The notes under the pieces were generated by a model. The model worked only from the letters and a program-made list of their open reading frames with translations, made no database searches and was not told the origin of the DNA. Below, piece after piece: positions 11,531 to 22,222 of a stretch of DNA of 64,000 nucleotides. This DNA is from Argyresthia goedartella (Eukaryota; Arthropoda; Insecta; Lepidoptera; Argyresthiidae). Position numbers and translations under genes: made by a program. How positions within the stretch are numbered: position 1 is the first letter of the stretch; each line of letters opens with the position of its first letter. The stretch covers positions 40,072,749 to 40,136,748 of the forward strand of contig OX463807.1 of the NCBI GenBank assembly GCA_949825045.1, in the 5' to 3' direction.

Positions 11531-11960
11531 AAATGCGATTGCCACGTGGAATATAAAAACATTTTTTCTTTAAGAACTAAGGCTCTTATATCGATATTAA
11601 TTCTTTGCAAATTCCTATTGTGGCATTCTGCTATGATACATAAGTGTGTATTATAAGGCGCTCGTTTTTAGCCCACTAACTTCATATGAAATCTATTCGT
11701 CTGCACTGCTTGATCTCGAATATTTAGATTAACGTTATGTTCCAGTCCGGGATCCCCTTGATCAGCAGCAATTTCTGCAGGTTGCTCAGCAGCAATTTCT
11801 GCAGGCTGATCAGCAGCAACTTCTGCAAGTTCATCAGCAGCAACTTCTACAGGTCGATCTACAGCAACTTGTTTAACAACAACATTTACTTGACGATCGT
11901 AACGTTGAGCACGTTGAAGACAAGGCCTGCAGATTTTGTCTTCTGCACGAAACTGTAAAA
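11531..11960 (-). pseudogene. TE-A copy 1 N-terminal exon(s) with CxxC motif and Ala/Glu repeats
   Basis: After a possible acceptor (TTTTACAG, near 11961) the minus strand reads an exon with DKICRPCLQR, then a low-complexity stretch of VAADQPAEIAAEQP-type repeats (11668-11959), then a stop. Closer to the DDE core the frame shows FYIPRGNRICEMH (near 11540-11580), like the IPxGxRCCxxH zinc-binding signature that I recall from insect relatives of this transposase. Several stops break it. Exon limits are inferred. Confidence 0.5.
11762..11870 (-). repeat. 24-bp coding minisatellite in the TE-A N-terminus
   Basis: About four and a half units of 24 bp (TCAGCAGCAATTTCTGCAGG plus four bases) encode the eight-residue Ala/Glu/Pro repeat of the N-terminal exon. 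Unit length is a multiple of three, so copy changes keep the frame. Confidence 0.75.
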
Positions 11961-12075
11961 TAAAGCACACATATAAACGTCTATTATTTTTACCCGACAA
12001 CGGCAAAGCAAAAAGGAGGGATATGATTTTGACCGGTGTCTATGTATGTTCATCGGTCCCTCATAAAACCCCAAA

Positions 12076-12465
12076 ATAATTTAAATAACAATTAATTTCG
12101 GAAACTAAAACCCGAAAAAATCACGCTCTAAAAGTTATGAGAAACAAGAAAATATTCTCATCAGAAATTGTTATGTACAAACTATTAAATATTTATCGTC
12201 TATTAAGTAAATAACGATAGCCGGCCGTAGTCATATTATGCCACCACAATAAATTCTAGCAGTAGTAAGCGATCATAGTTTCAGGTTGGACTTGGAATGA
12301 TATACAGTGTAAACTCCATGTAACTTTACTCGATTTAACGATAAACTCCCTAAAGCATCGAAATCACCCGGCTTTGGTTGATTTAGCGTGTCTTCCATAC
12401 AATGATACACTTTATTGCACACATTCTCAATAACGACAACAATTATAGTAGTTTATGTGACTGCT
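12076..12465. other. No gene recognised
   Basis: This AT-rich sequence lies between the presumed 5' side of TE-A copy 1 and a MITE-like block. It may include the TE-A 5' end, but no terminal repeat was recognised. Confidence 0.4.
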
Positions 12466-12918
12466 CCATAATGGAGGGCATTAAAACTCGAGAGTGCTCG
12501 TTTCATAATAATATCACTCGAGAGTTTTAATGCCTAATTATGTACAGTTACACACAATAGTTTATCTACACACATATCATAAGCTCTCTTTGATGTGTTC
12601 AGGAACCGCATGTTTGACCGGCATTGTGGTTCTGCAATTGTTTAGCTTGTTCTTTAGTACCAACTTCACGCAGACGGGCGTCGGCGTTCGAAATTTGAAT
12701 GTCAGTACCAACTTCACAGACAAACTAGGGACGGCACGCGGGTGGGCGTCGGCGTTCGAAATTTGAATGTCATTATATGTAGAAAAACTACACATAATGA
12801 CCATTATGTGTAGTTTTCCAGATACGAAACGAGTTTTTACCAAGTAGTTTTACTTAATGCTGATCGTAACGTGCGGTTTTTGAACGCAGTAAAGAGGGCT
12901 TATGATACGCGTGTAGAT
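12466..12918. repeat. MITE-like block with a perfect 20-bp hairpin and about 50-bp inverted ends
   Basis: A perfect inverted repeat (GGCATTAAAACTCGAGAGTG, 12477-12496, and its complement, 12515-12534) sits next to a unit whose ends are inverted copies: TTTATCTACACACATATCAT near 12557 and its complement near 12918, both continuing towards AACCGCA. A reversed relative lies at 15240-15490 and a partial one at 5692-5780. Long inverted ends without a gene are typical of non-autonomous DNA elements. Confidence 0.65.
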
Positions 12919-13258
12919 AAAATAATAAAAGTACTTTTTAAGTTGCGGAAATTAGTAAAAACTGTGCAGCTGTGTACGTTTTTTTGTTCTTTTGACGCTT
13001 TATTATCCTTAAAACGATACTGACGATACTGATACTAAAAACTTTTCGCCACCGCCTATATGATGTTGTTAATATTAAGTTTTCGCTATATACTTTATTT
13101 GGTTCTTTACGTCACACACTTGCCCAAAGTGGGTGATAAAATAATTAGCAACCAAGATTGAATATATCAGGATCTCATTTTAGTATGTTACCTAAAACCA
13201 ATGATTCAATGAATGATTATGAGCATAATATAACCTAACAGAGCTCAATTAATTTTAA

Positions 13259-13496
13259 CGACCCGAATGGCCGAGCCGGCAGTGCCCTACCCACGAAGCC
13301 AAGGGTCCCAGGTTCGAGTCTCGGTAGGGGCAAATACCTGTTTGATCAAAACGGATGTTTGTACCCTAGTGTTGGCCGTTTAATTATCTTAGTATAATGT
13401 ATGTGTATCGTTGTCCAGTAACCAAGATACAGGGAATCCTAGTTTGGGCCAGGTCAATGTGTGTAAATAGTGCCCAAGGTATTATTATTATTATTA
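13259..13496 (+). repeat. SINE, tRNA-derived, family 1
   Basis: The head reads CGACCCGAATGGCCGAG… and has a B-box-like GGTTCGAGTC near 13312. The body contains AGATACAGGGAATCCTAG and the tail is CCAAGG followed by (TAT)n. Three more copies lie at 17087-17332, 17796-18030 and 27481-27729. Confidence 0.85.
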
Positions 13497-14739
13497 ATTA
13501 ATTTCAAAGATGTCATACGGCACTCATTCAGTGGGGTGCCAACAATGGCATCGATCCCTGGCTTTATTTAGCCAACAACGTCTTAAAAAAATAAAACATC
13601 CGCGCCGTACCCGCATTTTTACACCATCATCATTAAATTATTGCAGGACAGAGTATTTGTAAAAAATAACAAATTACAAGTTATGACTTGCTTACCCAGA
13701 ACTTCGTATTTCTTGCCATGATGCAAGTTATTGGCCAGAAGATAAATGACCTTTATTTTATTATCTCGAATGATCATAAGAGTGACTTTGTGATAGACTT
13801 AATAACTTACTTCCTAACGAGCCATACATAGAACTGAGTTTTGGCTAAATAGTTCTGGTCAATGTTTCTTTTAAGTCTAAACTAATCGGTGCACATTTGT
13901 TTACAGTCAGCTTTTATAACTTTATTAATTAACTTATTCCCAAAACTCCAACAAACCGATATGAACTACCTTTCTTGATTTTATGATAATTTTGTATGAT
14001 TTAGATAAATAGTGCATGTTGGGAATAATACCAAATGTTCTGTAAAAAATGAAATGAAATGACATGTGAAAGTGCCCTTGTGGCCTATTTACAGAATAAA
14101 CGTTTTGAGTTTGAGTTTTTGAGTTTGACCGTTACACTACATAAATGCAATCACCACTGTTCTTACCTACGTTCCACTCGATACACGAAGCTCCCAGTTA
14201 ACTCTTGATAGAATTTTCACGAAGGGTAGGTCAACTTAAAGTCCAGACCAGCATATTAGAAGAGGTGAGCAGAGTTTTACCGCATCTAGAAAACAAGCAT
14301 AAGTGACCTAGTCACAATACATTCTTGCTGAGCTAAGGGATTACAATAAACTACGAAGTAGGCTAATTCTACATCTCCGAGTTACGTGGATTCGCCGTGC
14401 CGGTGTGACAGCAGTGAAAGTACAAAAGGGAAAGTATCGTAGAAGTATTCATTTGATAGGTATAATTAGGCACTACCTAGGCCTCATTGGACAGATCCTT
14501 GCAGTGTTGATGAGATTGAGTGCTTGTTCTTACTAAATAATTGGATAAAGATTAGATGATTAGAGTGCGAAGTACACTCATTTTTGTTATTTTGTATCGA
14601 TGGTAGAAGTGAACAAAGAAGGAGGACGGTTCACGAGACCCTAGAGGTCAATCCAGTGTATCTCCGTGGCGGGGCGGTAGCGTCTCTGGGCTCTGGCTCT
14701 CTGGCTTAATAACTCAACCCTACCCACAAATGATTTCTG
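13497..14739. other. Unassigned sequence with a LINE-type 3' tail
   Basis: No gene is seen. At about 14060-14118 GTGCCCTTGTGGCCTATTTA…AATAAACGTTTTGAGTTTGAG looks like the 3' end of a plus-strand LINE. The rest (13520-14040, 14120-14739) is unassigned. Confidence 0.45.
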
Positions 14740-15170
14740 CTTAGTTGCTTATGTGTGTGCTGGCTTCTGCGGCTGTGGGCCCTTAGAACGGACATCCTCA
14801 ATGAGATATCTGGGTATCATGCTCGATTCGAACCCAAATTTCCAAATTCACATACAAATGCTCAGCTCCAAGGTTAGGAAACTGACTTATATCTTTAAGG
14901 GTCTTAAATATGTGGCTGAACCGCTTCTGATGAAAAGGATTTATGTGGCTTTATGTGAATCACTCTTACGATACTGCATCTCCAGTTAGGGAGGTATACA
15001 TGAGAGTACACTTTTGCAACTTGAGCGGGCTCAAAGAGCGGTCTTGAAGGTGTGTGCATTTAAACCATATTATTTCCCTACAACTGAATTGTACAGCTTC
15101 TGTGATGTTCTCTCGGACACAGACAGACAGCTGTTTGTACATAGCATTGTTCTGAAACAATAAAAAAACA
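14740..15170 (+). pseudogene. LINE reverse transcriptase fragment (thumb region)
   Basis: The plus strand reads SMRYLGIMLDSN, LSSKVRKLTYIFKGL and VALCESLLRYC, then after an in-frame stop LQLERAQRAVLKVC. This matches in kind the region after the catalytic motifs in the LINE at 63003-64000 (FKYLGVIIDQ, QIYVALGQSVLCYC). No catalytic motif remains. Confidence 0.7.
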
Positions 15171-15239
15171 ATTCCCCACATCAAAATAACTCACTTACTA
15201 AAAGAAGAAGAGATAAAGTATTTCATATAGTATTAGCGA

Positions 15240-15490
15240 ACGCGGACGCCCGAAGTTGCTGCTACAGAACAAGCTAAACAACTGCAGAGCCACAATGCCG
15301 GGTCAAACATGCGGTTCCTGTACACATCAAAGAGAGCTTATGATATGTGTGTAGATAAACTAGTGTATGTAACTATACATAATTAGGCATTAAAACTCAC
15401 GAGTGATACTGGACTTCGGCTCGTTTCATAAACCCACTCTCGAGTATAAATGCCCTCCATTATGTAGCAGTCACATAAACTACTATTACA
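15240..15490 (-). repeat. Reversed copy of the 12466-12918 MITE family
   Basis: GGTTCCTGTACACATCAAAG and AGATAAACTAGTGTATGTAA are complements of the end at 12557-12612. The hairpin is present but imperfect (GGCATTAAAACTCACGAGTG and CACTCTCGAGTATAAATGCC). Confidence 0.6.
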
Positions 15491-15835
15491 GATTAGATTT
15501 TTAGGTAAACCTTTATTGAGTATTTAATTAAGATTCTCACAGAAGCAAAATACGATCGGGTAAATTTTTCTGGATAGAATTTAATTGCGAAAATACCTCT
15601 AAATTGTTTGATTTTTCCTGTAACTCTAAAATTCTAACTTATTTAATTGCGGTATTGCATTCATAATGTGGATTTATGCATGACTAAACTCTCCTTGACG
15701 TTCTTCTTGACAAGGCGAGGTACCGGCGAGGTATCCCCAGATGGCAGCAGAATTTTGACGGCTGCTAAATGGAGTCTTAACCCGATATAAATATGACAGG
15801 CAATTTCTTTTGCCGTGCTTGACTACCTAACTTGG
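15491..15835. other. No gene recognised
   Basis: This AT-rich stretch lies between the MITE copy and the truncated LTR. Nothing is supported. Confidence 0.4.
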
Positions 15836-16827
15836 TGTAACGGCATTAACGGCTAAGGTCGAGCCACCGCTATCAGTAGCTATGATCGTCTATTCTATCT
15901 ACCCCAAAAAGAGATGTCCCGATTCAGCTGTAAAATTTGTAAGTTAAGAATGATAAGTCTGAATTTCTCGTTCGTTGAGAAGTTCGTTAGGCGTACAGTA
16001 GTCGAGCGGAAGATTGGTTCAGGAATTTAGAGTTTCAAGTTAGACAGAGAAAGCAATATGTCCGCAAGCCGGTGTTTCGCATCAGTTAGCGGTGTATTGC
16101 GCCAGATCGATCGTTGTTGTATTTTGTGTGATGGTACCATTTATTTTTTGTATATTTGGGCGCTTGGAACTTCTTTTAGTGGTCGACCACGATTTGTAAT
16201 ATTTGTTTGGGATATCGTATAGATATCCGTCGTAGTTTTACGACGTGAGTACTCAATGATATTTCATGTGCTCGCTAGTAGCGGCTAGTGGTGGTTCCAA
16301 TTATATAATTAGTTCACGGCAATAACGATCCGAAAGGACCGATTTACACAATTGCGATTTGATTTTCCGAAATGGGTTTGAACTAGCGGTTACCTCAAAA
16401 GGTCCGTAACGTTTTGAAACCTTCAACTCTGCGCAATTTGAGCTGGATGTTATCGAAACATTGTCATTTGCGCTTTAGGAGATCTAACCCTCACCATAGC
16501 GAAGTGCATAGTTCGATAAATACCGAACTATGAATTCCACTAGCCTCAGCACGTCCTCTACTGAGCCCAATCATATATATTTGACTCAGCCTATACATTA
16601 GACCTCCAGCGAACTTTACATTTAATTTCAAGATGCAACTTGAATCCAAACTGACCCAAGGCAAGGCAAAACAATCTACCCGGTCCTAAACAATGAACTT
16701 TAGACTGTAATTTGATCTTTTCGCGCGTCCCCGACAACACTCAAATGTCAAAATATCAACAGGATAGGTTATCTGTATTGACACCGGTTTAATTTTGTTC
16801 TGAATTTGTTATTTCCATCCGCGGAAC
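15836..16827 (-). repeat. Truncated Gypsy LTR, reverse orientation
   Basis: It starts TGTAACGGCATTAACGGC, the reversed 3' end of the LTR at 1700-3905, and aligns with that LTR down to CCGCGGAAC at 16827. The other half, with TATA and initiator, is missing. The break coincides with the first base of the inverted repeat at 16828-18293. Confidence 0.8.
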
Positions 16828-17086
16828 ATATACAATTCTGATCATCAAAGGTTTTTGTTGAAATGGTTTAAGCTTGAGACACGTTTTTAGTTTTATTGGA
16901 CTACCTTGTCAAATACCGAATTAAGATTCAAATGTAAACGAAATTACTGACTAATATGATCAAAATCATTTTATCTGTGCTTGATGACTTTGTAGATCTG
17001 TCAAATCGGGACTTTTAGTAGTCTTTAGTGCGCATGCCTAGTGCAGGTTTTTAGTCACGGCCAGCCCCCATATGCACTAACTTTGA

Positions 17087-17332
17087 CGACCCGAATGGTC
17101 GAGTCGGCCGGCGGTGACCCTGCCTACGAAGCCAAGGGTCCCCGGTTCGAGTCCCGGTAATGGCAAATATTTGGTTTGATGAGATGTTTATACCTTAGTC
17201 ATGGTTTTTTATCTATTTATATACAATCTGTATCTATTTAAGTACGTGTGTCGATGTCTAGTACTCAAGATCAGGGAATCCTAGTTTGAGGCTAGATCAG
17301 TGTGTATAAATAGTGTCCAAGGTATTATTATA
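17087..17332 (+). repeat. SINE, family 1 (left arm of the inverted repeat)
   Basis: It has the same head (CGACCCGAATGG), B-box-like GGTTCGAGTCC, GGGAATCCTAG body and CCAAGGTATTATTA tail as the copy at 13259. Confidence 0.85.
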
Positions 17333-17667
17333 ACTCTCAACCAAATCGAAGTTAAGCGTAAAGGAAATTTCGGATCCATTTAAGTAAGGGCCAAGAAGAA
17401 CAACTAAAGGCCAGCGCCTTTAGTTGTTCTTGTATTCGACTATTTCCAGGAACAGAGTGGAACTGCCCGGGTGCCGTTTTCATCAATTTATTTTTCCATT
17501 GGTGTCGACATGCTTCGCAATTGTTTTATCGGAAAGCGTCTTTTGTTGATAAATAACAGCAACACAGTTACTTACTTTAACAAGGATCGAAAAAACAATT
17601 CTACGATAGTAAAAAATGTAAAAGCGTTGACTAGGTGATTGATCGCATATGAAGCAGTTTTAAAGGT

Positions 17668-17799
17668 TTCCGTACCCGAAGGGTGCCAAACGGGACCCTA
17701 TCTAAGCCTCCGCTGTCCGTCTGTCTGTCGGTCACTAGGATCTGTCTGATGAACCGTAATAGATAGAGTTGAAATTTTAACAGCCGCTACATGATACCT
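17668..17799 (+). repeat. Fragment of the GGGTTCCGTACC dispersed repeat
   Basis: TTTCCGTACCCGAAGGGTGCC, then CCGTCTGTCTGTC and a GAGTTGAAATTTTAAC block, match the first third of the copy at 19363-19775. Confidence 0.75.
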
Positions 17800-18030
17800 T
17801 GGACACTATTTACACAGATTGATCTAGCCCCAAACCAGGATTCCCTGTATCTTGGGTACTAGACAACGATACATACTTATATGATAAATATTATACTAAG
17901 ATAGATAAACAACCATGACTAGGGTACAAACATCCGTTCTCATCAAACAAATAATTGCCCCCACCGGGACTCGAACCCGGGACCCTTGGCTTCGTAGGCA
18001 GGGTCACCGCCGACTCGATCATTCGGGTCG
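17796..18030 (-). repeat. SINE, family 1 (right arm of the inverted repeat)
   Basis: Complement of the family-1 SINE, with head at 18030 (CATTCGGGTCG on plus), B-box complement GGGACTCGAACC near 17965 and tail ACCTTGG at 17796. The minus ORF at 17891-18076 is only a frame across it. Confidence 0.85.
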
Positions 18031-18293
18031 ACAAAGTTGGTGCATATGGGGGCTGGCCGTGACTAAACACCTGCACTAAGCACGCGCACTAAAGACTACT
18101 ATAAGTCCCGATCATATTTGACAGATCTAAACAGTCATAAACGCGGATGAAATGATTTTGATCATATGGGTCAGTAATTTCGCTTACATTCGATGCGTTA
18201 TTCGGTATTTGACCAGGCAGTCCAATCAATCTAAAAACGTGTCTCAAGCTTAATCTATTTCAACAAAAACGTTTGATGATCAGAATTGTATAT

Positions 18294-18889
18294 TTCCAGC
18301 AGTTGTATTTCATAAACTCATTTTTTTCTTAAAAAGACAGCATTTGACTTTGAGGTCAATTGCTAGTATTTCACATTTTAGAATTCACACACATTGACGT
18401 TCCTAAAAAGTATCTATTTGGCCTAGCAGTCAAACACCGTATTAAGTGATTTGGCCGCAGTTCGCTTTAAAAGAGACCTTAACTTTATTGGATTGAAGTT
18501 TTATTTCCAGCTCCAGCAACAGATAATGAACTACACAAAATTTTATAATTGAAGTTGGTCACAAGAGACGGTATTCAATATTCCTGCCTATGCGAATTAA
18601 CTTATCATCATTGTTCAAATACAATCGATAATTTTGCGTCATCTATTAACGGTGTCGGTGGCGCATTTTGTTTGACGTTAGATCAGCTGTATGTAGGTTT
18701 AGGGGTGGTGCTAGGTTCGGAACCTAGACCTAGTTCGGACTTAAACTTTTTTGTCTTAGTTTTGTTAGTAACCGACTTCAAAAAGGGGGGGTTCTCACTT
18801 TGACTGTTTTTTTTTTGATTGGCAGGTGATCAGATCAGAGGTGGTCCCATTTAAATTTTATCAACATTTATTTCGTGTTATTTTAAAAA
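18294..18889. other. No gene recognised
   Basis: A short open frame (18549-18803) has no recognisable motif and ends in a G/T-rich run. Nothing further is supported. Confidence 0.4.
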
Positions 18890-19210
18890 GGCTTATGTTT
18901 AAACGATTACCAAAAACGCACCTATTTTACTACCAATAAATTCGAAATGACTGCCAGAATTAATAAATGTCCACCAAATTGTGTTTGGATAAATGATCAC
19001 CAAACTTATTTTTATGTTTTGTGTACTTTAGTTTATGTTTTAAGTATTTTTGTTGTTCTTACGTGTTCAACCTAACACGAAGGATAAAGGGGGCTTCGCT
19101 TCGCTCATCCCCTTTACCCTTCACCTAAGCTACCCCAGTATTTTGCCCTGATATTTTTTGCAACTTTTGGTGATCATCCATTTTGGCTAGGAAAAAAATA
19201 TTTTAGTGAT
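18890..19210. repeat. Dispersed repeat with TGATCACCAAA motifs
   Basis: GGCTTATGTTTAAACGATTA through AATGATCACCAAACTT recurs at 31855-31990 next to TE-A copy 2. The block at 19070-19125 (CCTAACACGAAGGATAAAGG) recurs reversed at 30735-30800. A second TGATCATCCATTTTGG motif lies near 19170. This is probably a non-autonomous DNA element; class unknown. Confidence 0.55.
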
Positions 19211-19362
19211 CATTATATTTGTTGCCATTTATTGGCATTGGCGCGACGTATACTTCGTGACGCAGTGTGAGTAGACACGTACCTATCTATCTGCTTACTT
19301 AGTATAGGTATCTATATAAATGTGGTGTTAAGCGCGAAACTCGCAGACGGCTGGTCCATTTT

Positions 19363-19775
19363 TAGGGTTCCGTACCCGAAGGGTTCCAAACGGGACCCTA
19401 TTACTAAGACTCCGCTGTCCGTCCGTCCGTCCGTCCGTCCGTCTGTCACCAGGCTATATCTCAAGAACCTAGCTAGCTAGAGAGTTGAAATTTTACACAG
19501 ATTATGTATTTCTGTTGCCGCTATAACAAAAAATAATAAAAAACAGGATAAAATAAATATTTAAGGGGGCTCCCATACAACAATACCACATACAAACTTA
19601 TGGATGCACCTGGTTACGTACATGGAGTGTGAAAGTAACCGCACCAATAACTTTGTAAACAATATTTTGCTGTGTAAAATCCAAACTATTCACTCCACAC
19701 CATCGCTTCCATTGAACGGTGGTACGGAACCCTTCGTGCGCGATTTAGACTCGCACTTGACCGGTTTTATTTTTT
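19363..19775 (+). repeat. Dispersed GGGTTCCGTACC repeat, full copy
   Basis: It starts AGGGTTCCGTACCCGAAGGG and ends in GGTACGGAACCCTTCGTGCG plus an AT-rich tail, so its two ends contain the inverted 12-mers GGGTTCCGTACC and GGTACGGAACCC. Inside are a (CCGT)n run and GTTGAAATTTTACACAG. A reversed near-identical copy lies at 55485-55912. From memory this family is widespread in Lepidoptera. Confidence 0.8.
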
Positions 19776-20157
19776 TATATTCTATGAAGTCTTAGGTTCT
19801 TGCGGCGAGAAAAAAAATGAAAAACGTAAAGGGTACAGACGAAACATCGAAAAATCGTTGGTTCAGTTTATGCTTCTGTCAATACCTTGCGTTGACCGTG
19901 GAACAATAGCTTTTGACAAAACGAAGCTTATCGGGTCAGCTAGAAGCTGGCACTTTCTAAAGTTTTACTGATTCCTTCACAAGTTTTATATCAGATATGA
20001 ATGACAATCTTACAGTTTGTCCGACCGTGTTACAATATAAACTTGCAGCTGCAAAATTTTCTTCCAGCAACAATTCAATGGTACTGGAAAATATCGGAAA
20101 TAATAACGAAAGGAAAATACTGTACCAATAATATGATCGCCGTTACTGAAGGGATAA
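19776..20157. other. Unassigned flank ending in the TAA target site
   Basis: No gene is seen. The final TAA (20155-20157) is repeated at 29032-29034 on the far side of the Harbinger unit. Confidence 0.5.
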
Positions 20158-20290
20158 GGCTAGGTTCACATGGCAAGCGCTCAACGCGCGTTTTGATAAC
20201 GCGCGTTTAGAACTACATACATTATTATTCAGGCCGTACACATGCTAACGCGCGTTTTACGAAAGCGCGCGTTGAACGTTGCGCTAGCGC
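20158..20290 (+). repeat. Harbinger left terminal inverted repeat with second internal repeat
   Basis: The outer repeat GGCTAGGTTCACATG is followed by GCGC-rich ACGCGCGTT words. A second, divergent copy starts near 20231 (CAGGCCGTACACATGC, then ACGCGCG). The right end has the same two-tier layout. Confidence 0.7.
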
Positions 20291-20686
20291 CGACTGTTGT
20301 CAGCGCGCGTCAACGCGCGCTTTGAGATCATTGGTTTTCTATGTTTCCGCAGGGTTATTACGTATCTTGCAAACAGTAAGCAATCGACAAAAATTGCGCA
20401 ATTTCTGCTGTCAAAAGTCACTTTCTTATTATGCAAGAAGCAGTAGCGGAGCATAGCAATCGGTCAAAGGTGCTGCCTCTAGCGAGCAATCATAAAACTA
20501 AATAGTGCATTCTGTCTGTAGGTGGAACCAAAGTTTCGTATTACGTAAGTCTTATTTGACAGCAAGCGATGGCTGTGCAAACGCAATGAGAAACGTCAAA
20601 CAGCGATAGCCCAAACACTGATCGCATGACGAATTGCTGTTCGTTTGTTTCAGTTTTTAAAAGGATTTCCATTTATTTTACGAGCA

Positions 20687-22222
20687 ATGGCACGCGCGCT
20701 GTTGATTTTAGATGCCCTAGAAGACGAAGAGAGAAGGCATCGTGTAGCAGTTTCTGCGCAACTCCGACGAAATCTTCGCGATCGCTCTGGAATTGAAAAT
20801 ATTTCGCACACTGAATTTCAGGCACATTACAGACTTACCAAATCTGTGTTTATTGCGTTGTGTGATGAATTAAGGCCATACATGACTACACAGAGGCGAA
20901 GCACAAAAGTGAGCGTTGAATGCAAGGTAAGATAACTCACCAGTAACCTAATTTGGATTTTCTGGTACTGGTAGTTATTTGGATTTACATCACAAATCAC
21001 ATTGTTGCAGGTGCTGACAGCCCTGTTATTTTTTGCTACTGGCTCCTACCAAAAACCCATTGGCATGAGCTTCATGCATGCTCTGAGTCAGCCCAGTGTT
21101 TCAAATTGTGTACGGGAAGTGACTATGGCATTAAATAACACAAATATATTATTGAGGCACATCAAATTTCCACAGACACATGAGGAAAGACTATCTGTCG
21201 TTCAAGGGTCTGTATGTTTTTTTATATGGTGTAAATAAAATTGTAGATAATTGGTCAGAATGGTTGATAAGGGGGCAAGTTTTTTAAGTCTTTTTTGTAT
21301 AGTGCCCCTATACCTACACAAGTAACCAACTAGAATATAAACTATGTTATTATTTCCTGTTAAAAATTCCAGATTTTCTGATAAATTTGGTATGCCCGGC
21401 ATACTTGGATGCGTTGATGGTACCCACGTGGCATTGGTCACACCTACGGAACATGAGGAACGTTTCTTTAACAGGAAACATTACCATTCCCGTAATGTCC
21501 AGATAGTAAGTAACTCACATGCAGATTAAAATGCTAATGTTATAATTTGTAATTGGTTGTCTGCAGTATCTTTTTGTATTTTTCAGATTTGTGATGCTGA
21601 CCTAAATATTTTAAATGTGGATGCAAGTTTTGGTGGTGCCTCACATGATTCCTATATATGGCGTCTGTCAGATGTTAACAACTATATGCAAGAGTTATAC
21701 CGAAGAGGTGAATCCTTATGGTTATTAGGTAAGGAATTGCTATTATTATTCTGAATAATTATAATTTTAGGCCTATTTAATGAAATTTAATGTGGCAATT
21801 CTCTTACAGGAGACTCAGGATATCCATTAAGAACATGGTTGATGACACCAATAGTGAATGCAGCACCAAATAGTCCTGAAGAATGCTACACAAATACACA
21901 TTGCTTAGTAAGGAACTCTGTGGAGCGTTGCATCGGAGTGTTGAAAGCACGTTGGCGCTGTTTATTAGCCCACAGGGTTCTTCATTATGAGCATCACATG
22001 GTAGCTCAAATTATAAATGCCTGTTGTGTGTTGCAAAACATAGCAAATCGACACAGGATTCCAGTGCCCGATTTGCCAGTTGCAGATGTGCAAGAAGATC
22101 TTGTCCGTCAGGAGCCCAACCAGATGGTGCAACCAGAGAATGATGCCCAGGGGTTAGAGCTAGGACGTCGTCAACGCAATGTAATTGTACAGCGGCTGTG
22201 GAGGGTTCGACAACAAAATTAA
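20687..22222 (+). CDS. HARBI1-like transposase, five exons, apparently intact (374 aa)
   Basis: Exons 20687-20926, 21011-21207, 21373-21505, 21587-21728 and 21810-22222 have GT-AG borders and sum to 1,125 nt, exactly 375 codons. The product is a PIF/Harbinger DDE transposase (DDE_Tnp_4 type) that excises and inserts the element with help from a Myb/SANT partner. The catalytic set is present: Asp in GCVDGTHV (exon 3), Asp in LGDSGYP (across exons 4-5) and Glu in VERCIGVLKARW (exon 5). The length suits the family. The ATG at 20687 (MARALLILDALEDEE) is the best start in the open first exon. The partner gene lies convergent, 22 bp beyond the stop. No stop or frameshift is seen. Confidence 0.85.

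Larger units (their letters stand above)
5205..12075 (-). mobile_element. TE-A copy 1: DDE_Tnp_4 + SWIM DNA transposon, interrupted
   Basis: This minus-strand element is recognised by its match to the plus-strand copy at 31998-36110. The match covers the transposase and about 1 kb downstream of it (copy 1, 5205-6371). Copy 1 carries two extra blocks that copy 2 lacks: a nested LINE (6953-10476) and a 0.7-kb repeat-rich insert (about 5424-6107). Terminal inverted repeats are not recognised, so the outer limits are approximate. Superfamily: an IS5/Harbinger-type DDE with a SWIM finger, possibly ISL2EU-like, from domain content only. Confidence 0.6.
16828..18293. repeat. 1.5-kb inverted repeat (arms of about 490-510 bp)
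   Basis: The left arm (16828-17335) begins ATATACAATTCTGATCATC and the right arm (about 17796-18293) ends with its complement. The arms align, with many mismatches, through TTGTTGAAAT…, the GTCACGGCCAGCCCCCATATG block and a SINE in each arm. The spacer of about 460 bp holds a fragment of the dispersed repeat also seen at 19363-19775. Confidence 0.75.

Noticed and set aside
13259..13330. Possible tRNA gene
   Set aside because: Box A- and B-like words are present, but the flanking body and tail recur in four copies, so it is a SINE head; no credible cloverleaf was worked out.
17891..18076. Minus frame of 61 codons
   Set aside because: It covers the complement of a SINE head; a consequence of the repeat.
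19604..19795. 63-codon frame, also at 55442-55645
   Set aside because: It lies wholly in a dispersed repeat; identity reflects the repeat family. Kept as a finding to test, not as a gene.
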